From Deltaproteobacteria bacterium (GTDB lineage Bacteria > UBA10199 > DSSB01): a stretch of DNA of 12,621 nt. This document shows, piece by piece, positions 7,025 through 12,621 of the stretch; position 1 is the stretch's first letter; every line of letters begins with the position of its first letter. The notes beneath the pieces were generated by a model. The model did no database searches. It had not been told where the DNA came from and worked only from the letters and a program-made list of their open reading frames with translations. Where the stretch lies: the NCBI GenBank assembly GCA_021414045.1, contig JAIOPF010000361.1, positions 1 through 12,621 on the forward strand, read 5' to 3'. Both the position numbers and the translations under genes were made by a program.

Positions 7025-9871
7025 ATGACTCGAGGCTTTGGGGGCCCCACTGGGTACCCGTCTATTTTGTCGGCAGGCCGTCACGATTTGCAATCGGGAC
7101 TAGCCTCCGACAGCGGCACTGGCAATGCGCCCTTTTCGGGCTCTGCCGTATTAGCGCGATTTTTGGAGGGAGGAGAACAACCAGGGCCCCTTAGTCAGGC
7201 CCTGCGAGCCCATGACGGCGACCTTAGGGCCACTCTAGCGAGTCTATCCGCCACGGAACGACAAACCCTGCAGCGACGTTTAGACCCTGCTGGCTTGGAA
7301 GAGCTGCTCAGCCTAGGCGGAGAAAGCGACGCCAATTTATTCTTTGAAGGCCTGCTGGCCTTCGGAACCCGTCAAGAACAGGCGAATCGCCTGGAGATCG
7401 CGACCTCTATTTATTCCATTATTCAAGGCCAGGCCGAAACCGGGCTAGGGGCCCGCGCCCGACAAAGGCTGGGTGCGGTGATGGGCAGCGGCGGCGGGGG
7501 AGCGCGAGCGGAGTTTTTGCTGCGGCGCTTGACGCAGGAAGCCTGTGAGCCCAGTGCGTTATTGGCGATGGGCGTGGCGGGGATGGCCTTTAAGGTGACG
7601 CGTTTAGCGGCCTTGTCGCGTCTGGCGGCGACGCCGACGGGGAATTTTTTGACGCGGGGTTTCGGGGCCCGGGCCATTGCGTCCTTGGCGGGCTTCGCCG
7701 TGGAAGCGCCGACCTTCACGCTGGCGGGTCGCTTGGGGAACGAGGCCTTGGGCCGTCACCAAGATTGGAGCGGCCGTGCCTTGAGCCGGGACATCGCCTC
7801 GAGCTTTTTGGTGTTGGGGGCGATGAAGGCGACGGGCTGGGCGACCGGAGCGGCGTTTAATCGAGTGCACGGGATCAATCCCCTGACAGGTCAGGCGACG
7901 CGCCTGACGGGCCTGAGCGGCGTGACGCAGCGTCTGTTGCCGCAGGCGGGGATGCTGAGCGGGATACTGCTTGGGCACCGGTTGGAAGAGCGCTTTGGCT
8001 TGCGTGAGCACGTGGACGGGGCGACGACGTTGGTGGACAGCCTTGCGATGCTGCTGCAGTTCCATGTGGCTGGCCGGCTCAGCCAACAGGCCTTCGGATC
8101 CCGGTTCCAGGCTTGGGAACAGGGAATGGAGCGGCAAACCGAGCTCTTGGCCCAGCAGAACCGTCGTGCCCGGGGCCCAGGATTGTTGGCCAGCCAAATC
8201 GGCGATCTTAATGGAATCACGCCCGCGCTGGCGATGGCGGGTTCCGAGTCGATCCACGATTCCACGGTTCATATGAGCATTTTGGGCGAGGGGACGGGCG
8301 GCGATCGCTTGCCGCCTTCCGAACCTCCCCGCGGCGGAGGAGGCCCCGGCGATGGGGGCGGTGGACGCCGAATTCCGCCCGCCGGTTTGGCCGAGGCCAG
8401 GCGGCAGTTGGAAATTTTTCGCGATAACCGCGACCGGGGCGACCACGATTCGATCCCGGCTTTCGCCCTGGCCCTGCGCTATCTGCGCGAGCATCCCGAA
8501 GCCGCCCGCGAGGCCCTCATCGGTCGCACCGATCTCAGCATCCCTCATTTGGATGAAATTTTCCGCGCCACCAAGCCGGAAGGACACGACATCCTCACGA
8601 ATGAAAATATTCGTCGCGTCTTGATCCCGAATCGCGGGGAGATCGCCTTGCGTCTCGCCAGGGGATTGCGCGCGGAAGGCCTGACTCCCGTGGTTTTGGT
8701 TCCCACCGTCGAAGGCCAGGCGGCCTGGGCTCGCCAAATCCGCGAGATGGGCGGAGAAGTGCGCCTTATCGAAGGGGCGACGCCGGCGGAATCCTATCGC
8801 AACGCTTATTTGAATATCCCTCGCATTCTGAACGAGGCCAGGGAAGCCGATGTTCAAGCCGTGCACCCGGGCTATGGGTATCGATCGGAAAGTCCCGAGT
8901 TCACCCGCGCCTTGGAAGATGCGGGAATCGTCCTCATGGGTCCCTCTGTGCGATCCAGGGAGCGCGCCGGCGACAAAGACATCGCCAAACAGGCCTTCAT
9001 CGCCGCCGGAGTTCCGGTGGTTCCGGGGACCCGTCGCGGTTATACCGAAGTCGAGGGCTTGGTCGCCGAGTTGGGCGAATTGAACATGGTCCGCAACGGC
9101 GAGTTGGCCTTTCCAATTCGCCTCAAGGCCGTGGCAGGCGGCGGCGGACGCGGTCAAAGGACGGTGCGCAGCCTGCAGGAATTGCGCGACGTTTTCTCGC
9201 GGCTCTCCGCCGAGGCCCAAGTTGGTTTTGGCAATGGCTCGATCATGGCCGAGCGCTTCGTTTCCCGGTTCCATCACGTCGAATTCCAAGTGATGGCGGA
9301 TCGCTTCGGAAACACGATTCAGTTGGGCGAGCGCGAGTGCACATTACAAGAGCGCAATCAGAAGCTGGTCGAAATCCATCCGGCGGCGATCTTTGACCGA
9401 TTTCCGGGTCTGCGCGAACGCATGGCGGAAGCTTCCGTGAACGCGGCCCGCGCCATGAATTACACGGGCCATGGAACCGTCGAATTCATGGTCGACCCCG
9501 AGACCGGCGATTTCTTCGCGATGGAAGTGAACGCCCGCATCCAGGTCGAGCACCGAGTCACCGAGGCGGTGACGGGTTTCGATTTGATCCGGGAGTCCGT
9601 CCGCGTGGCGCGAGGCCTGCCGCTCTCCGTGAGCCAGGACCAGATTCGTCCGCAAGGCGCCGCTGTGGAAATCAGGATCAAGGCGGTGGACCCGATGCGC
9701 CGAGATCGGGACGGAAACGCCGCTCCAGCCCCCGGCTTGGTCGAGGAGTTTTCAAGATCATCGTCACGGCCGAGAACCGTTCCGCCGCCGTCGCCCGTGC
9801 GGCCGAAGTGCTGCAACGGACGATCTTGCGCGGCAGCCAGGGCTTTTCCAGCGACATCTCGCGCCAGCTGA
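7025..9871 (+). CDS. unknown module fused to a biotin carboxylase domain, frame broken near 9750
   Basis: As it stands this frame reads 948 residues. Residues 104-370 are the module shared with the previous gene; 420-450 are a Gly-rich linker; about 455-520 a small helical stretch. Residues 528-909 are a biotin carboxylase, which uses ATP and bicarbonate to carboxylate biotin: VLIPNRGEIALRLARGL, VHPGYGYRSE, GDK with Lys651, LKAVAGGGGRG with Lys701, HHVEFQ, GTVEF, MEVNARIQVEH with Glu834, Asn836, Arg838 and Glu842, then EIRIK. The ATP and catalytic residues of bacterial AccC are therefore present; VEHPVTE reads VEHRVTE. After GLVEEF the frame yields 39 residues of low-complexity nonsense and stops at TGA 9869-9871. 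Homology resumes in another frame, so this is the N-terminal part of a larger gene. Confidence 0.85.
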   Translation: MTRGFGGPTGYPSILSAGRHDLQSGLASDSGTGNAPFSGSAVLARFLEGGEQPGPLSQALRAHDGDLRATLASLSATERQTLQRRLDPAGLEELLSLGGESDANLFFEGLLAFGTRQEQANRLEIATSIYSIIQGQAETGLGARARQRLGAVMGSGGGGARAEFLLRRLTQEACEPSALLAMGVAGMAFKVTRLAALSRLAATPTGNFLTRGFGARAIASLAGFAVEAPTFTLAGRLGNEALGRHQDWSGRALSRDIASSFLVLGAMKATGWATGAAFNRVHGINPLTGQATRLTGLSGVTQRLLPQAGMLSGILLGHRLEERFGLREHVDGATTLVDSLAMLLQFHVAGRLSQQAFGSRFQAWEQGMERQTELLAQQNRRARGPGLLASQIGDLNGITPALAMAGSESIHDSTVHMSILGEGTGGDRLPPSEPPRGGGGPGDGGGGRRIPPAGLAEARRQLEIFRDNRDRGDHDSIPAFALALRYLREHPEAAREALIGRTDLSIPHLDEIFRATKPEGHDILTNENIRRVLIPNRGEIALRLARGLRAEGLTPVVLVPTVEGQAAWARQIREMGGEVRLIEGATPAESYRNAYLNIPRILNEAREADVQAVHPGYGYRSESPEFTRALEDAGIVLMGPSVRSRERAGDKDIAKQAFIAAGVPVVPGTRRGYTEVEGLVAELGELNMVRNGELAFPIRLKAVAGGGGRGQRTVRSLQELRDVFSRLSAEAQVGFGNGSIMAERFVSRFHHVEFQVMADRFGNTIQLGERECTLQERNQKLVEIHPAAIFDRFPGLRERMAEASVNAARAMNYTGHGTVEFMVDPETGDFFAMEVNARIQVEHRVTEAVTGFDLIRESVRVARGLPLSVSQDQIRPQGAAVEIRIKAVDPMRRDRDGNAAPAPGLVEEFSRSSSRPRTVPPPSPVRPKCCNGRSCAAARAFPATSRAS
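7502..8125 (+). repeat. shared Ala/Leu-rich module, copy 2
   Basis: This codes residues about 160-367 of the ACC-like gene and is homologous to copy 1 at 4987-5592. Base use differs from copy 1: here GCG, ACG, TTG, GTG and CTG codons dominate, while copy 1 mixes GCC, ACC, TCC and GTC. This hints at a separate history for the segment. Confidence 0.9.
9743..9765 (+). other. frame junction with missing biotin carboxylase residues
   Basis: Upstream, codons beginning at 9743 read EEF; downstream, codons beginning at 9751 read FKIIVTAENRSAAVARA in the frame one base earlier. In the AccC family about 28-30 residues, including the Gly-rich GPGVR and YDS segments, normally separate these two parts. 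A deletion of about 85-90 bases, of length 3n+1, would explain both the lost residues and the frame change. A single-base error would not explain the missing residues. Confidence 0.8.
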
Positions 9872-12621
9872 ACCTCGTGCGGACGCGCGCGGTCGCCGAG
9901 GCGAGTTACGACAACCGTTTCGTCGACGAGTGGACTCGCTTGGGCGGGGAAAATTTCGCATCGGCGCCGCATCGAGAATCCGCCTTGATCGGCAGCGACG
10001 GACCCTTCCTACATTTCGAGGTTGGAGGCCAAGAGACCATTCCTCCGGCTCGGCTGGAACAACACGCCGCCGCCTTGAGACTCTTGTTGCATGATGCCGA
10101 GTCCGCGGTGGAAATGCCTCTGACCGGTCCTGTCGCGGAGTGGGTGCGCCGCAATCCCGAGCTGCGCGAGGAATTTCTGCGAGAAGCCCCCGACCGCGGT
10201 ACCTGGGCCCAGACGGAAAGCGGGGGTGAGTTGCGGCAATTGGTGATGTTCCAAAACCACCGGCCCCTCCGTATCCTGCTTGGGCGGCGCGCAATGATGC
10301 CCACCGGCAAAGGTCCGCAATCTTATGCGGAAGAACCTCTCGTCTACGACCTGCAATTCAATCCTGAGGGTTCCGCATTGCAGAGCGTGGCGCTTTATGC
10401 CCAGCGCGACGGTAGGATGGTGCGCATTCAATCCCTCGATCGCGGTAATTCGTTGTTCCAGGCAAGCGCGAACGGATTGGAATATCAGCTATACTCCCAA
10501 AAGGGTTCCAGCACTCCCGCCGCGTTAAACCTAAGGCTTATTCCTGCCGGCAACCATCGTGGACTTGAGATCCGCGACCGCGTCGGCAACATCCTACTTT
10601 CCCTGTCTCCGGAGCGCGTCATGGAATCCCCGGCTCAGCGCCTGTTGAGCCTCTTTGAATTCAGCGAGGACCAGGTCCCGGCCCATGTCCGCCAGCGATC
10701 GGAAACTCAAATCCGGGAGCTTTTGGGACAGATGTCCGCCACCCCTCGAGGCAACGGAGCGCGCGAGGAATTTTTGACGGCGTTGGGGCGCAGCCCGGTC
10801 TCGATGGTGCGGCGCCTGCTGAGATTGGCGGATGAGAGCCGCGATCCGGCGGAACGCCGGTTGATCGACGAAATCATCGCGCGTCGCGAAATTACGGGTT
10901 TTTGGCACCGACATCGCTTCGAATCCTACGAGGCCGTCGATGAAAATACCTCCCTGGTCCGCTTCAACGAGACCGGCGCCGACGGGACGAGCTTTCCCCG
11001 CTTAATGCTGCGAATCCACAGCGAGACCGGGCTGGAGCCCGGGGATCTGGTGGACAAGGCCCTGGGTCATTTGACTCAGGCGCAAGGCGAGGTTCTGGAA
11101 GCGCGCGATCACGTCATTCAAATCGTTTCGCGTCATTTCGATCCGGCCCATATCGAGCGGTTCCAGTCGGCTCTCAACGTGGCCGCGCAAGCCCGCGCCA
11201 TCATCGGTTCTCCCGAAGGGACCCGTGAACTCGGCGTCAAGCGCCTCACCTTGGTCGTGGATAGACCCGGGGAATATCCGGACTATTTCACCTTCCGTCG
11301 CGCCGAAAATGCCATGGGCCAACGCGAGGGACGTTACGAAGAGGATACCCGCTATCGCAGCGTCCATCCCATGCTCGCACATCTCATCGAATTGCGCCGC
11401 CTGGACCAATTCAGTTTGGAACGCGACCTCACCAATTCCTCGCGCACCACCCATATTTACTTCGCGAGGAATAAGGCGGCTCCCGGAGTGGATGCCGGAG
11501 CCGATCAGCGAATTTTCGGCCTGGGCCTGGTGCCGGAGGCGACCATCGAGCGGAATGCCACCGGAGAACTGCAAGAAATCCCGAAGGTCGAGGAGGGCTT
11601 CGTCGACGTTATCGGGGCCATGCACCGCTCCATCGAGTCTCTGGAAGGGCGTCGGCCTTACTGGAACCGCATGTTTCTCAACATTCAGCCCATCCTGGCC
11701 GTCACCGACGCGGAAGTCGCCGGCTACGCCGAGCGCTTGGCGATTCGGCATCGCGACCAGCTCCGAGGCCTTGGTCTCGAGAAGGTCGTGGTCAAGGGAC
11801 GTATCCGCGACCCACGGGAGCCGGAAGGTTATCGTACGATCCTGGTGCGCGTCACCAATCCGACCAGCTTTCGCTATGAGCCGATGATCCACAACGTGGT
11901 TCGGGCGCGGGTACAAGCCGCGGATGGGTCCATCTCGCAGCGGGAAGTTTTGCTGCGTAACGGTACCTATGAAAATTGGCGCGCTGCGCGGGATACGGGC
12001 CGAACGGACTATGCGATTCCCAATGGAGAGTGGGCCCCGGCCGATATCCCCATACGCCCGGCGACTCCCGCGGAAATCCGCGAGCAGCAGGCAAGGGCGC
12101 GGGGCGCCGTGTGGGCTTATCGCATTCCCGAGTTGATCGAGCAGGAAGCGGAAACCTTCCGCGTCCAAAACGGCCTGGGAACCGCGCGCCTTCCCGGAAG
12201 CGAGCGGCCGGAAGCATCGGCTTCACCGAATTTCGTCGAACTCGACTTGGATCCCGCGAGCACCGTGATGGATTCCAGGACGGGCCTCATCGATTACAAT
12301 CAGGGACGGCTGATTCCCGCCGTCGACGCCGAAGGTCTGCCTCGGCCGGCCGGACAAAACCAGGCGGGGGTGGTCATCGGAATTCAAAGCGACAACGTCG
12401 GGATTCCCATCCGGCGGGTCGTGATCATGGGCGATTTGACGCACGCCAGTCGCGGGTCGCTTTCGGCCAACGAATGCGCGCGTATCAATGCCGCGATCCG
12501 TTATGCCGCCGAACAAGGACTCCCCGTCGATTGGTTCACGGCCAGTTCCGGCGCGGAAATTCATGAAAAACGCGGGGTGGAGGGGCTCGATGCCACGGCC
12601 TCCACGGTACGCGAGATCGTC
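9751..12621 (+). CDS. eukaryote-type acetyl-CoA carboxylase central region and start of carboxyltransferase domain (continues past window)
   Basis: The frame is open for 957 codons with no stop to the window end and no credible start of its own, so it is the continuation of the gene at 7025. It begins with the biotin carboxylase tail (IVTAENRSAAVARAAEVLQ, RGSQGF). A beta-rich stretch at about 10345-10610 sits where ACC has its interaction domain. From about 10620 the sequence follows the ACC central region: EYPDYFTFR, RYRSVHPMLAHLIELRRLDQF, THIYFAR, MFLNIQPILAV, ILVRVTNPTSF, VWAYRIPELIEQE. At about 12220 the carboxyltransferase domain opens with VELDLD, VVIMGDLTHASRGSLS and WFTASSGAEIHE, matching the ACC VIVIGNDITY and SANSGARIG blocks. 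No biotin-lysine motif is present. ACC makes malonyl-CoA for fatty-acid synthesis; activity here is uncertain. Confidence 0.8.

Noticed and set aside
7604..9289. 561-residue minus-strand open frame
   Set aside because: It lies wholly antisense to the module and biotin carboxylase coding sequence, has no family motifs, and is expected from GC-rich codon bias.
9743..9765. Programmed -1 ribosomal frameshift
   Set aside because: The local bases (GAG GAG TTT TCA AGA) are not a good X-XXY-YYZ slippery heptamer, and a frameshift would not account for the 28-30 missing domain residues.
9751..10650. An independent gene starting after the junction
   Set aside because: There is no ribosome-binding site with an ATG or GTG near the junction, and the first residues are mid-domain biotin carboxylase sequence.
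11002..12168. 388-residue minus-strand open frame
   Set aside because: Antisense to the ACC central region, whose + strand frame has clear homology; no domain resemblance or ribosome site.

Overview
This looks like a chromosomal segment of a GC-rich Gram-negative bacterium, perhaps a deltaproteobacterial-type or candidate-phylum lineage. The lineage is an inference from bacterial housekeeping genes (gyrB, ruvX, mltG), from a secreted protein with a Sec signal, and from clear Shine-Dalgarno sites. No rRNA or marker gene fixes the taxon. I saw no tRNA, CRISPR array or insertion sequence.

Positions 1-3870 are ordinary chromosome. The 3' end of gyrB is followed on the + strand by a small DUF1795/DcrB-like protein. 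A two-gene minus-strand unit then encodes an acylphosphatase and an exported protein of unknown function. Divergent from it is a + strand pair, ruvX-mltG, with a 9-base gap. From 3831 to about 4355 there is a self-contained minus-strand unit: a Phd/YefM-type antitoxin-like protein with its own terminator, a consensus-like promoter and a palindrome over the -10 element. No toxin gene is next to it. The rest of the gap up to 4683 holds no supportable gene.

Positions 4684-12621 are the unusual part. Two consecutive + strand genes share a roughly 200-residue alanine/leucine-rich module that I do not recognise; hand alignment of an 80-residue stretch gives 55 identities. The first gene (739 aa) joins the module to a Pro/Glu-rich linker and unknown C-terminal domains. 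The second joins it, through a Gly-rich linker, to a biotin carboxylase domain with intact catalytic motifs. In another frame it continues into what I read as the acetyl-CoA carboxylase (ACC) central region followed by the start of a carboxyltransferase domain. That is the layout of the eukaryotic single-chain ACC, and the gene runs off the window end.

Three features make the ACC-like gene odd. (1) The frame changes at about 9749-9756, exactly where about 28-30 residues of the biotin carboxylase C-terminus are missing, which points to a small deletion or an assembly fault. (2) No biotinyl-lysine motif (E-A/V-M-K-M) is visible where the biotin carrier domain should be. (3) The carboxylase half looks bacterial while the central and carboxyltransferase parts look eukaryote-like. 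No stop interrupts the 2.87 kb after the junction, so the gene is not heavily decayed. The enzyme could be recently broken, misassembled, or a repurposed ACC-like protein that uses a carrier supplied in trans.
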